A DNA stretch of 38,142 nucleotides from Sulfitobacter sp. (GTDB taxonomy: Bacteria > Pseudomonadota > Alphaproteobacteria > Rhodobacterales > Rhodobacteraceae). The position numbers and the translations under genes were made by a program. Of this stretch, positions 1-8,160 are shown one piece after another. Location: contig JAFMGZ010000034.1 of assembly GCA_017854855.1 (NCBI GenBank), forward strand, positions 1-38,142, given 5' to 3'. Each line of letters begins with the position of its first letter. Within the stretch, counting starts at the first letter, position 1. The notes below the pieces were generated by a model. It did not search any database. It was not told where the DNA came from and saw only the letters and a list, made by a program, of their open reading frames with translations.

Positions 1-155
1 ATTCTCTCCAGCAGCACCATGATTTCCCCAGATAATTACCCTGTTACCAGCCACGCCCACCGTCCACGATGATGGGGCAGTGGGTCAGGGCCATCACTCT
101 TACTTAAGGTGACGTTCGCAGACAAACTCGGGCGGGGTTCACATTGGCTGTACCT

Positions 156-1556
156 TCACTTTACAGCTTCCCAAACTTCTTTGACCACATCCTGCACCAT
201 CATGACATCTTCGCGGGTGGTGTCGAATTGGCCGACTTGAACGCGGATAACCTTGCGCGCTTCAAACGCGCCCTGGGTCAGATAGATGCGCCCATCGTCG
301 TTGATCGCATCCACCAATCTTTGTTGGGCGGCGTCATCGCCGGGGCAGCGAAAACAAAACAGGCTGAGGATCGGTTCCGTCACGATCTCAAAGCCATCGA
401 GCGCGCGAATCTTCTCGGCCAGCTCTTCGGCCCAAGAGACATGATTGCGGATACGGGTTTGCAGGCCTTCCAGCCCATAGGATCGGATCAGGAACCATAA
501 CTTGAGCGCCCGAAACCGGCGACCAAGCGGAATGGTCCATTCCGAGTAGTTGGTCACCTGATCGCCACTGGTCTTAAGGTATTCGGGCTCAATTTTCAGG
601 GTGTTCAACTGCGACGTTGGATCGCGCAGGAATTGGACCGAACAATCGAACTGTGCGCCCAACCATTTGTGCGGGTTAAAGACGATGCTATCGAACCCAT
701 CAACACCGCGCCAGAACCGGTCCCGGAATTCCGGACAGATCATTGCGGCCCCTGCCCAGGCGGCATCCACATGGGTATAAAGATCATGAGCACGCGCAAC
801 TTCAAGAATTGGGGCGAGGTCATCACAGGCACCCACGCCAGTCCCACCAGTGATGGCGATGATCCCGGCAGGTGTATGGCCTGCGGCCAAGTCCGCTTTG
901 ATTGCCGCGTCAAGCTGGGCGGCATTCATACCAAAAAGCGGACCGCTGCCTGCGATCTTGATCAGGTTGTCCTGACCAATGCCAGACACCCAACAGGCCC
1001 GATCAATCGAGGAATGGACCTGATCAGAACAATAGATCCGCAGCTTTCCCAGGTTTGACAGACCCGTCCGGTTGCCTGCAAATTCCGTGGCCCTCTCGCG
1101 CATTGTCAGCACAGCAGAAAGAGTGGCGGATGACGCGCTATCCTGGATCACGCCGGACATGCCGTCAGGCAGGTCAAGTGCTTGGCGCAACCAATCCACC
1201 ATAACCCCTTCCACCTCGGTTGCCGCGGGAGAGGTCTGCCAAAGCATACATTGCGCGGCCACGGTGTTGACCAACTGTTCTGCCAGCATCGAGGGCGGGG
1301 ATGCGTTGGCCGGGAAATAGGCAAAGAACCTCGGGTGCTGCCAATGGGTCATACCAGGCATGACGATCGCATCGAAATCACGCAGAATTGTTGCCATATC
1401 CTCTGGGTGGTGTGGCGGTGATTTGGGCAGCTGCGCCGCGATGTCGCCGGGTTTGGTTTGCGCACGAACTGGTCGGCTTCTCAGGGTCTTGTGATACCTC
1501 GCGCCCCAATCGGCGATTTTCTTACTCCAGTCTGCAAACTCATCCCAATCCATCAT
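156..1556 (-). CDS. PLP-dependent group II amino-acid decarboxylase
   Basis: A 466-residue protein of the pyridoxal-dependent decarboxylase family (aromatic-L-amino-acid/glutamate decarboxylase group), expected to be cytosolic and to release CO2 from an amino acid. The Schiff-base lysine is K297 in FNPHKWLG, the pyridine-nitrogen aspartate is D264 in HVDAAWAG, and H181 in DQVHSS fits the ring-stacking histidine. The N-terminal helical region with HPRFFAYFPA is typical and the length is normal for the family. The start is an ATG-ATG pair preceded by AGGAA, with the second-frame ATG just upstream ignored. The leader carries a hairpin (1573-1586) and, further up, an inverted repeat (1619-1647) that may be an operator. 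The substrate (tryptophan, DOPA, tyrosine or another amino acid) cannot be told from the sequence. Family assignment is firm. Confidence 0.93.
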   Translation of the reverse strand: MMDWDEFADWSKKIADWGARYHKTLRSRPVRAQTKPGDIAAQLPKSPPHHPEDMATILRDFDAIVMPGMTHWQHPRFFAYFPANASPPSMLAEQLVNTVAAQCMLWQTSPAATEVEGVMVDWLRQALDLPDGMSGVIQDSASSATLSAVLTMRERATEFAGNRTGLSNLGKLRIYCSDQVHSSIDRACWVSGIGQDNLIKIAGSGPLFGMNAAQLDAAIKADLAAGHTPAGIIAITGGTGVGACDDLAPILEVARAHDLYTHVDAAWAGAAMICPEFRDRFWRGVDGFDSIVFNPHKWLGAQFDCSVQFLRDPTSQLNTLKIEPEYLKTSGDQVTNYSEWTIPLGRRFRALKLWFLIRSYGLEGLQTRIRNHVSWAEELAEKIRALDGFEIVTEPILSLFCFRCPGDDAAQQRLVDAINDDGRIYLTQGAFEARKVIRVQVGQFDTTREDVMMVQDVVKEVWEAVK

Positions 1557-1968
1557 TCATTTCCTATTTTGACCGCTTGCGAGCGGGACTTGGCCGGTCT
1601 TTCCCAGGTATCGCGTTACTTTGTCACCAATATCCTAGGTAACAAAGCAAGAAACGCCGACCTTTGAACTGATGCCGCAAAAGCCCGCAAAGTCCGCGTA
1701 AAAGACCTCTGTACCGGGTTGAAAAGTGGCATCAGCGATTTGGTCTTCAGGGCCGCAAAAATGGCTGGTGGGGTGCGCTGTCTTGCCAATGCTGTGGCCT
1801 GGTCAGATATCGCTCTTGTGCAGACCATCCTCTTGGATCAACGATCCGCAAAACATCAAATTGCCATCCATGGATACCATCGCATCTATTGACCGGCCTA
1901 TGCGCAGCAGGTCGCGCCCTGGGGCCTGCAAGGGGCCATTTGCCAATGCCGGTTTTGGCCCCTGCCCC
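1557..1968. other. 412-base intergenic region, no convincing gene
   Basis: This lies between the decarboxylase start and the M20 gene end. It holds a short hairpin (arms CCGCT/AGCGG, 1573-1586) and a 29-base inverted repeat at 1619-1647. On the minus strand one frame stays open from 2006 to a TAG at 1635-1637 except for one TGA at 1803-1805. Its translation resembles no family I know and third-position GC is weak, so I do not call a gene; a decayed gene remains possible. Confidence 0.5.
1619..1647. promoter_or_regulatory. Inverted repeat, candidate operator for the decarboxylase gene
   Basis: The arms CTTTGTCACC (1619-1628) and GGTAACAAAG (1638-1647) pair at 9 of 10 positions across a 9-base AT-rich spacer. 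It sits 63-91 bases upstream of the decarboxylase ATG. Size and symmetry suit a dimeric repressor or activator site. There is no T-tract, so it does not look like a terminator. No regulator gene lies beside it. Confidence 0.4.
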
Positions 1969-3288
1969 TCAGTCCTCAACAGGGTTGAGGCCGCACCACT
2001 GCGCAATGAATAATGCCAAGATCACGGTCAAATCCCGGACAGAGGCCAGTTCAACCCGCTCATCAAACCCATGTATGTTCTGCGCTTTGGGCCCTATGCA
2101 AAATGCCGGAATGTCATAGTAGAGCCCGTAAAAACGCGTATCGGTCAGGGCTGTCATCTTGTTTTCGACCAGCACCTCCCCCTCTCCAAAAACCTGTTCA
2201 TAGGATTGCTGCATCACCGACAGGGCAGGATCGACCTCTGGTCCCAGCACGTAACCTTCGGCCTGAAAGCCGTTCCAGACGACCTCGGGCGGATTGTTCG
2301 ACAAAAACGGGTGATCGCGCGAGACTGCTGCCACGCAGGCTTCGATCTGGGCCTTGGCGGCGTCCAGATCTTGACCGGGCAGAACGCCCATGCGGCAAGC
2401 CACATCACACCACGCAGGCACGCTTGATGCCCAATCGCCCCCTTCGATCTTGCCCGCGTTGAAGTTCAGCGGATGGGGCACGTCCTTGTACACCGGGTCC
2501 TGGGCGGCGCGTTCATTCCATTCGGCTTCCAGACCTTGAAGGGCGCGCAGCACATCATAGCTGGCCATGATGGCGTTTGACCCATCACCGGCCACCGCCA
2601 CATGAACAGGACGACCCCGCACCCGCAGGTTGAACCAAAGCACACCGATCTGGGCGCGGTTGATGGTGAAATCAGACGGCTCTGGCAAGACCGCAACATC
2701 GGCTCGGTAGCCCCGCTGCAAGGTGGACAAGGCACCAAGTCCGGTGCTTTCCTCTTCGATCACAGACTGGAAATGCACGGTGGCTGCAGGTTCAAACCCC
2801 GCGCGTGCCAAGGCATCCAGCGCGAACAGGGCCGCCACTGTGCCCGCTTTCATATCGCCTGAACCGCGCCCATGCATCCATCCGTCCCGAATGACCGGAT
2901 CAAAGGGCGGATCGCTCCACATCTCAGCGGGCCCTGTCGGCACCACATCCAGATGACCCTGAAGGATCAGCGAGCGGCCTTTGACGGTCTTGGGATGATG
3001 GCTGCCCACAACGCTGCGCGCCCTTGAGAAATCACCAAAAATGGGGCCAAAGCCTGCCAGATGGGCCAGATCGGACAGGTTGATTGTCCAGTCGTCCACC
3101 TTATAGCCGCGACGGCGCAGCGCATCGGCCATGAAATCCTGTGCAGGCCCCTCTTCGAAACGCAGGCTGGGGATGCGCACGAAATCGGCCAGAAATTGGG
3201 TCTGCTCCTCAAATCCCGCATGCACCGCTTGGGTGATGCGATCAATGGTTTCTGCTGGCAAGGTTTGGCTGGGACTAGTCGAAGACAT
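1969..3288 (-). CDS. M20-family metallopeptidase / ArgE-DapE-type deacylase
   Basis: A 439-residue zinc-dependent hydrolase of the M20 family (ArgE/DapE/CPG2 type), which cleaves amide bonds of N-acylated amino acids or small peptides in the cytosol. The motifs are in order: GHLDVVP with metal-ligand H112 and D114, GRGSGDMKAG with bridging D145, IEEESTG with catalytic E179 and ligand E180, and a C-terminal NIHGFDE histidine. A dimerisation insert lies in the middle. I chose the ATG at 3288 because AGGAG lies 7 bases ahead of it; the frame is open 37 codons further upstream but without a family match. It is in the same direction as the neighbouring decarboxylase but 412 bases away. The exact substrate is unknown. 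Confidence 0.9.
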   Translation of the reverse strand: MSSTSPSQTLPAETIDRITQAVHAGFEEQTQFLADFVRIPSLRFEEGPAQDFMADALRRRGYKVDDWTINLSDLAHLAGFGPIFGDFSRARSVVGSHHPKTVKGRSLILQGHLDVVPTGPAEMWSDPPFDPVIRDGWMHGRGSGDMKAGTVAALFALDALARAGFEPAATVHFQSVIEEESTGLGALSTLQRGYRADVAVLPEPSDFTINRAQIGVLWFNLRVRGRPVHVAVAGDGSNAIMASYDVLRALQGLEAEWNERAAQDPVYKDVPHPLNFNAGKIEGGDWASSVPAWCDVACRMGVLPGQDLDAAKAQIEACVAAVSRDHPFLSNNPPEVVWNGFQAEGYVLGPEVDPALSVMQQSYEQVFGEGEVLVENKMTALTDTRFYGLYYDIPAFCIGPKAQNIHGFDERVELASVRDLTVILALFIAQWCGLNPVED

Positions 3289-3437
3289 CTGTGCTCCTAT
3301 GGCTGAAACCGTAATCGTATTTGGTAGAACCCTCAGTGGTGATCCAATCCAGATCGAACAGCGCCCCGCAAGAGCCAGGTCTGCCAAATTCCAAGGCAAG
3401 GTTAGCTGAAGCGCGCGAAATGGCCAGCCAAATTCCT

Positions 3438-3443
3438 ATTATA
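3438..3443 (-). promoter_or_regulatory. Possible -10 element upstream of the M20 gene
   Basis: The minus strand reads TATAAT here, a perfect -10 hexamer in otherwise GC-rich DNA, 150 bases ahead of the M20 start. No good -35 is seen at 16-18 bases; the best is ACAACC at 17. This is only a candidate. Confidence 0.25.
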
Positions 3444-3540
3444 CGCCTCTTACCCCAAAAGGTTGTCCACCCGTTTGGGCTGATTTTCTGAAAGAATTCC
3501 GGTCGCGCATCCAGCCGCCTGTTCTGCGTAGACTGCGCAA

Positions 3541-3559
3541 CAGGGGTTAGTGACCCCTG
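3541..3559 (-). terminator. Stem-loop overlapping the stop of the YczE-like gene
   Basis: CAGGGGT-TAGTG-ACCCCTG forms a 7-bp stem with a 5-base loop that includes the TAA stop of the membrane-protein gene. There is no U-tract, so termination would be weak or Rho-assisted; it could equally stabilise the mRNA end. Confidence 0.35.
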
Positions 3560-4125
3560 CTGCGGAATTGCAGAATTTGCATCCCAATCGCAATAGCTGG
3601 TCCGATACCCAAAGCGAAGAAAATCGTGCCCAAGCCAAGCGTACCACCCAAAGCCCAACCAAATGCGACGACCAAGACCTCAAGACATGTGCGCACCAGC
3701 GCGATGGGTTGATGCGTCATGGTCTGAAGCCCGGTCATAAGCCCATCTCTGGGTCCCGGTCCCAGGTTCGCGACCAGGTATATTGCCCCTCCAAACCCGG
3801 TGACGAACACACCAATCAAGGCCAGAACAGCATTAGCAAAAAAGGTCTCAAATCTTGGCAAAAAGGGCAGCATATATTGCAACACCAAGGCTACAATGAT
3901 CGCGTTCAGGATCGTCCCGATACCGGGTGTTTGCCTTAGTGGAATCCACAAGAGCAAGACAGATATGCTGATGGCAAAGGTAGCAAATCCCAGGCTCCAC
4001 CCCGTGACATTGGTCACGCCTTCGGCGAACACGGTCCAGGGGCTGACGCCAACACCCGCAGTGACAAGCAATGCTTCTCCCAGACCAAATACCACCAGAC
4101 CGATGATAAGAAACACAACTGACAT
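3547..4125 (-). CDS. YczE/YyaS/YitT-type integral membrane protein
   Basis: A roughly 192-residue hydrophobic protein with five or more predicted membrane helices. The first helix, FLIIGLVVFGLGEALLV, is followed by the hallmark AGVGVSPWTVFAEG, and a later NLGPGPRDGLMTGL segment repeats the theme, as in the YczE/YyaS/YitT membrane-protein family. The family's molecular role is not established; in Bacillus YczE affects antibiotic synthesis. The start is uncertain. ATG at 4125 fits the family N-terminus but has no clear ribosome site; the frame stays open upstream to a TTG at 4326 with an unfamiliar, non-hydrophobic sequence. It is leftward, with nrdJ 350 bases upstream behind a terminator, so it is probably transcribed separately. 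Confidence 0.75.
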   Translation of the reverse strand: MSVVFLIIGLVVFGLGEALLVTAGVGVSPWTVFAEGVTNVTGWSLGFATFAISISVLLLWIPLRQTPGIGTILNAIIVALVLQYMLPFLPRFETFFANAVLALIGVFVTGFGGAIYLVANLGPGPRDGLMTGLQTMTHQPIALVRTCLEVLVVAFGWALGGTLGLGTIFFALGIGPAIAIGMQILQFRSRGH

Positions 4126-4477
4126 TATCGGCGGTTTCAGCGTGAAAGCCTTTGGCGAACTCCAACGCAGTTTTGGGATCGAAGTGATCGAAAGGAAACT
4201 CAAATTCTGATCCACATGAAAGCGCTGGTTGAGTTGGGTTGTGGCAGCTAAAACACCATCCCGCAAGATCAAGCCATGCTGCACAAGCAAGCGTCCCGGA
4301 TTGCAATCTGCAATCCAGGTCGCCAACCCCTTTGGGGCGGCACATGCAGCGGGGCGACCTGTTTCAAATCACACGTAGGCTGCCTGACCGAAGGTCAGGC
4401 AGATGTGTTGATGTGAAAGGCAGCTGATCCTTGCACTGCATAAAGAACGTCAGACAGTGTGCCAGGACGCCGCCCCA
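4126..4477. other. 352-base region between nrdJ and the YczE-like gene
   Basis: It holds the nrdJ terminator hairpin (4380-4402) and the possible N-terminal extension of the YczE-like frame (to 4326). A small CCCC-TTT-GGGG hairpin lies at 4327-4337. No other gene is supported. Confidence 0.5.
4380..4402 (-). terminator. Terminator-like hairpin with UUCG loop, downstream of nrdJ
   Basis: Read leftward, CTGCCTGACC pairs perfectly with GGTCAGGCAG over 10 bp around the bases TTC. The tip therefore forms the extra-stable C(UUCG)G tetraloop on the minus-strand RNA only, which fits termination of nrdJ, whose stop is 75 bases upstream. No run of U follows, so the hairpin may be Rho-linked or protect the 3' end. 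Confidence 0.6.
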
Positions 4478-6745
4478 TCACCCGCATTTCGAATGGCCGC
4501 AAGAGCCGCAGGTCATGCAGCCTTCCACCATGCGCAGGTCGAACTGGCCACAGCTGGAACAGGCCTTGCCGCGTGGGGCGTCAATGCCGATGACTTTGGC
4601 CTGCGGGTCGGACTTCAGCCCCATGCCTTCACCCGCGATAAAGCCGGTGGCGATCATATGCGTCTCGATCACGCCGCCGATGGCCGCGAGGATGGAGGGG
4701 ATGTACTTGCCCTGCATCCAGGCCCCGCCGCGCGGGTCAAAGACCGCTTTCAGCTCTTCGACAACAAAAGACACATCCCCACCCCGGCGGAACACGGCAG
4801 AGATCATCCGCGTCAGTGCCACGGTCCAGGCGAAATGCTCCATGTTCTTGGAGTTGATAAACACCTCAAAGGGACGCCGGTTGCCGTTCAGCACAATGTC
4901 GTTGATGGTGATGTAGATTGCATGTTCGCTGTCGGGCCATTTTACCTTGTAGGTGTTGCCTTCCAGCTCTTCGGGCCGGTCCAGCGGTTCGGACATATAG
5001 ACCACTTCGCCCCCTTCGGTGACGGGAACGGGTTTGTCCGCCTTGGAGTCTTCGCTGACGGACAGAACCGATCCGGTCACATCGTTGGGACGGTAGGTTG
5101 TGCAACCTTTACAGCCCGAATCCCACGCTTCCATATATACGTCCTTGAAGGCGTCAAAGCTGATGTCCTCGGGGCAGTTGATCGTCTTGGAGATTGAGGA
5201 ATCCACCCATTTCTGGGCTGCGGCCTGCATCTTGACGTGATCCAGCGGGGCCAGTGTCTGGGCGTTGACAAAATAGTCGGGCAATTCCTTGTCGCCGAAT
5301 TTCTCGCGCCACATCTGAACGGCGTAATCCACGACTTCTTCTTCGGTCCGTGAGCCATCCTTTTGCAACACTTTGCGGGTATAGGCATAGGCAAAGACAG
5401 GTTCGATCCCGCTAGACACATTGCCCGCATACAGGCTGATCGTGCCGGTGGGCGCGATGGAGGTCAGCAGCGCATTGCGGATGCCATGGCTGCGGATCGC
5501 ATCGCGTACATCATCGTCCATCTGCACCATGGTGCCTGATGCCAGATAGGCCTCTGCGTCAAACAGCGGAAAGGCACCCTTTTCCTTGGCCAACTCGACA
5601 GAGGCCAGATAGGACGCCCGCGCGATGGCCTTTAGCCAGCTTTCGGTCTGGGCGGCGGCCGCGTCACTGCCATAGCGCTGACCAACCATCAAAAGCGCAT
5701 CCGCAAGCCCCGTGACGCCAAGGCCGATGCGGCGCTTGGCCTGTGCTTCGCGCTGTTGGGCCTCCAGCGGGAATTTTGACACATCGACGACGTTGTCCAT
5801 CATCCGCACCGCAACGGCGACCAGATCCTGCAAGGCTGCCTGATCCAACGACGCATTTTCCTCAAAGGGATTGGCGACCAGCCGGGCAAGGTTGATCGAC
5901 CCAAGCAGACAGGCACCATAGGGCGGCAGAGGCTGCTCTCCGCAAGGGTTGGTCGCGGCAATCGTCTCGCAATAGCTAAGGTTGTTGGCCTGGTTGATCC
6001 GGTCGATAAAGATAACCCCCGGTTCCGCATAGCCATAGGTCGCCTGCATGATCCGGTCCCACAGATCGCGGGCCTGAACCGTCCGGTAAACTTTGCCGTT
6101 AAAGACCAGATCCCAGGGTCCATCGGCCTTGACCGCGTCCATGAACGGATCGGTGATCAGAACGGACATGTTGAACATCCGCAACCGCGCAGGGTCGGAT
6201 TTGGCGCTGATGAAATCCTCAACATCCGGATGGTCGCAGCGCATCGTGGCCATCATCGCGCCCCGGCGCGACCCGGCAGACATGATCGTGCGGCACATGG
6301 CGTCCCACACATCCATGAATGACAGCGGCCCAGAGGCATCCGCCGATACGCCCAGCACATCCGCGCCCTTGGGGCGGATGGTTGAGAAATCATAGCCGAT
6401 CCCGCCGCCCTGCTGCATGGTCAATGCAGCCTCTTTGAGCATGTCAAAGATACCGCCCATGCTGTCCGGCACCGTGCCCATGACAAAACAATTGAACAAC
6501 GTCACCCGCCGCGCGGTCCCCGCCCCTGCGGTAATGCGGCCTGCGGGCAGATATTTGAAATCCTCAAGGGCCGCGTAAAACTTTTCTTCCCACAGACCCG
6601 GTTCTTTTTCCACCTGTGCCAAATCACGCGCGATGCGCCGCCAAGTGTCTTCAACAGTCACATCGCGTGGGGTGCCATCCGCATCTTTGAAACGGTACTT
6701 CATGTCCCAGATTTGTTCGGCAATAGGGGCGGAAAAGCGGGTCAT
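4478..6745 (-). CDS. nrdJ: Class II (B12-dependent) ribonucleotide reductase
   Basis: A 755-residue adenosylcobalamin-dependent ribonucleoside-diphosphate reductase, which makes deoxyribonucleotides with or without oxygen. The 10-stranded barrel carries NCF (C86), the active-site NPCGE (N266, C268, E270) and C279 in ACLLGSINL, matching the redox and thiyl cysteines of the family. The C-terminus has the usual cysteine-rich tail (CSSCG, CMTCGSCG, CG-end) that re-reduces the active site. The ATG at 6745 (MTRFSAP) fits homologues; an upstream in-frame extension to 6787 does not. The gene has its own promoter with two NrdR boxes (6818-6864) and a terminator hairpin downstream. No nrdAB or nrdR is in the window. 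No cobalamin riboswitch is seen in the leader, which is only about 68 bases. Confidence 0.97.
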   Translation of the reverse strand: MTRFSAPIAEQIWDMKYRFKDADGTPRDVTVEDTWRRIARDLAQVEKEPGLWEEKFYAALEDFKYLPAGRITAGAGTARRVTLFNCFVMGTVPDSMGGIFDMLKEAALTMQQGGGIGYDFSTIRPKGADVLGVSADASGPLSFMDVWDAMCRTIMSAGSRRGAMMATMRCDHPDVEDFISAKSDPARLRMFNMSVLITDPFMDAVKADGPWDLVFNGKVYRTVQARDLWDRIMQATYGYAEPGVIFIDRINQANNLSYCETIAATNPCGEQPLPPYGACLLGSINLARLVANPFEENASLDQAALQDLVAVAVRMMDNVVDVSKFPLEAQQREAQAKRRIGLGVTGLADALLMVGQRYGSDAAAAQTESWLKAIARASYLASVELAKEKGAFPLFDAEAYLASGTMVQMDDDVRDAIRSHGIRNALLTSIAPTGTISLYAGNVSSGIEPVFAYAYTRKVLQKDGSRTEEEVVDYAVQMWREKFGDKELPDYFVNAQTLAPLDHVKMQAAAQKWVDSSISKTINCPEDISFDAFKDVYMEAWDSGCKGCTTYRPNDVTGSVLSVSEDSKADKPVPVTEGGEVVYMSEPLDRPEELEGNTYKVKWPDSEHAIYITINDIVLNGNRRPFEVFINSKNMEHFAWTVALTRMISAVFRRGGDVSFVVEELKAVFDPRGGAWMQGKYIPSILAAIGGVIETHMIATGFIAGEGMGLKSDPQAKVIGIDAPRGKACSSCGQFDLRMVEGCMTCGSCGHSKCG

Positions 6746-6817
6746 GGCATGACTTTCTATGCTAAATCTAAGCGGGCAGGCCCGCAAAATAGAGGGAAGA
6801 CGGAGATTCGGGAAGTC

Positions 6818-6864
6818 AATCTATATGTTGATGATTGAGCCCCTTCAACCACTATATGTGGATA
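6818..6864 (-). promoter_or_regulatory. Two NrdR boxes at the nrdJ promoter
   Basis: Box 1 (6818-6833) contains CTATATGTTG and box 2 (6849-6864) contains CTATATGTGG; both fit the published NrdR consensus, acaCwAtATaTwGtgt, at most of its conserved positions. They are separated by 15 bases, 31 bases repeat to repeat, the three-helical-turn spacing known for NrdR pairs. Box 1 covers the -10 and box 2 abuts the -35 of the nrdJ promoter, so binding would repress nrdJ. The divergent DUF1489 gene could also be affected. Confidence 0.8.
6820..6848 (-). promoter_or_regulatory. nrdJ promoter (-35 TTGAAG, -10 TATAGA)
   Basis: On the minus strand TTGAAG (6848-6843) and TATAGA (6825-6820) are separated by exactly 17 bases, a good sigma-70-type promoter. 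Transcription would begin near 6813, giving a leader of about 68 bases before the nrdJ ATG. Confidence 0.65.
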
Positions 6865-6916
6865 TTTTGGAAAATCAGAGACTTGATAAATCCTGCTTAA
6901 GGTGAGATGTAGACGT

Positions 6917-7348
6917 ATGTCCAAATCCGTCAATCTCATAAAGCTATCTGTCGGCACCGAGACCATCGAGGACCTCGCGGCATGGCAGATGACCCCGCGT
7001 GCGCAAGCGCCCGATGGCTTGCCGCGCCATGTCACCCGCATGTGGCCCAAGCGCGAGGCGGAATTGTTGAACGGCGGTTCAATCTATTGGGTGATCAAGG
7101 GCGTGATCCAATGCCGCCAGCGCATCAACCGGCTGGACGAATACATCGGATCGGACGGCATACGCCGCTGCGCGATTGTGCTGGAATCGCAGATCATTCG
7201 CACACAAGGCAGCGTCAAACGCCCCTTTCAGGGCTGGCGTTACCTCAGCGGGCAAGACGCCCCTCCCGACCTTCCCGAAGGGCGCGAGGCCGAAGATCCC
7301 CTGCCCGTTGAGCTGAACAAGGCTCTGGCCGAAATCGGTGTGCTGTAG
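6917..7348 (+). CDS. DUF1489 family protein
   Basis: A 143-residue soluble protein that I recognise as the alphaproteobacterial DUF1489 family; function unknown. It contains the conserved stretches VNLIKLSVG near the start, MWPKREAELLNGGSIYWVIKG in the centre and KRPFQGWRYL towards the end. I chose the ATG at 6917 (MSKSVNLIKL) because AAGGTGAG lies 10 bases upstream; a GTG at 6902 is less likely. It is divergent from nrdJ across a 171-base spacer, so the two promoters may share control. Two small hairpins follow the stop. It is a stand-alone gene, convergent with hisG. Confidence 0.87.
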   Translation: MSKSVNLIKLSVGTETIEDLAAWQMTPRAQAPDGLPRHVTRMWPKREAELLNGGSIYWVIKGVIQCRQRINRLDEYIGSDGIRRCAIVLESQIIRTQGSVKRPFQGWRYLSGQDAPPDLPEGREAEDPLPVELNKALAEIGVL

Positions 7349-7414
7349 TCGGCTTGTCTTTGTGCCGCAAAGCGTCTTAGGCGATACCTGACATGACCCA
7401 TCACCTGGCGCGTA

Positions 7415-7429
7415 GAAACCGCTGGTTTC
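7415..7429 (+). terminator. Small hairpin after the DUF1489 gene
   Basis: GAAACC-GCT-GGTTTC gives a 6-bp stem 67 bases after the DUF1489 stop. It has no U-tract and is a weak terminator candidate between convergent genes. Confidence 0.3.
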
Positions 7430-7450
7430 AGGTAGCGTTACGCGGTTCAG

Positions 7451-7464
7451 GGTTTTCGAAAACC
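7451..7464 (-). terminator. Palindrome just after the hisG stop
   Basis: GGTTTTCGAAAACC is a perfect 14-base palindrome starting 3 bases beyond the hisG TAG in the direction of transcription. It may form the 3' end hairpin of the hisSZG message. The U-tract is missing. Confidence 0.35.
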
Positions 7465-7467
7465 GCC

Positions 7468-8160
7468 CTAGCCAAACAAGGTCTTGGTCAATTCCGCCAA
7501 TGTCTCTCGGTCGGTATCATCCATGGCCGCCGCACGGCTGCGCCATAGCGTTGCCTGCGATTGCAGGATCATGCCGTCGCTCAATATCTTGAGGTGATTG
7601 GCCCGCAATGTCTCTCCGCTTGAGGTGATATCGGAAATCGCTTCGGCGGTTTCATTGGCGACCGTGCCTTCGGTTGCACCCTGACTGTCGACCAGCGCGT
7701 AATCGGCAACCCCATGGGTGCGCAGGAATTCACGGGTCAGACGGTGATACTTGGTGGCGATCCGCATCCGAAAACCGTGGCGTTCGCGAAAGGCGGCGGC
7801 GGCGGCGTCCAGATCATCCAATGTATCCACATCAATCCAGGCCTGCGGCACGGCGATGATCAGATCGGCATGGCCGAACTTCAACTCTTCGAGTGATTCA
7901 ACCTGCTGGTCCCACAGGGCCAGCTTTTCCTGCACCAGATCCGTGCCCGTCACGCCCAGATGGATACGCCCAGCGGCCAGTTCACGTGGAATTTCGCCCG
8001 CAGACAGCAGCATCAGGGCGACGTTGTCGATCCCGTCCACACGGCCTGCATATTCCCGCTCTGATCCGGTCCGCTGCAGGGTAATGCCCCGTGCGCCGAA
8101 CCAGTCAAAGGTCTTTTCCATCAACCGTCCCTTGGACGGCACACCCAGTTTGAGGGTCAT
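7468..8160 (-). CDS. hisG: ATP phosphoribosyltransferase catalytic subunit (short form)
   Basis: A 230-residue HisG of the short type, which joins PRPP and ATP to give phosphoribosyl-ATP, the first step of histidine synthesis. It starts MTLKLGVPSKGRLMEKT and carries the PRPP-binding segment TEGTVANETAEAISDITSSG near residues 165-185. It lacks the C-terminal regulatory domain of long HisG and so needs HisZ, which is encoded immediately upstream with a 4-base ATGA overlap (8157-8160). It is the last gene of the hisS-hisZ-hisG operon and would be translationally coupled to hisZ. Control by histidine is expected through the HisZ partner. The other his genes are not in this window. Confidence 0.96.
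   Translation of the reverse strand: MTLKLGVPSKGRLMEKTFDWFGARGITLQRTGSEREYAGRVDGIDNVALMLLSAGEIPRELAAGRIHLGVTGTDLVQEKLALWDQQVESLEELKFGHADLIIAVPQAWIDVDTLDDLDAAAAAFRERHGFRMRIATKYHRLTREFLRTHGVADYALVDSQGATEGTVANETAEAISDITSSGETLRANHLKILSDGMILQSQATLWRSRAAAMDDTDRETLAELTKTLFG

Noticed and set aside
1..20. Possible start of a leftward gene (ATG at 20, GGGGA ahead)
   Set aside because: Only six codons are in the window, so nothing can be supported.
1635..2006. Possible decayed gene on the minus strand
   Set aside because: One frame is open except for one TGA, but its codon bias is weak and no family is recognised; the right end overlaps the M20 gene.
6746..6816. Cobalamin riboswitch ahead of nrdJ
   Set aside because: The leader is only about 68 bases and no B12-box sequence is seen.
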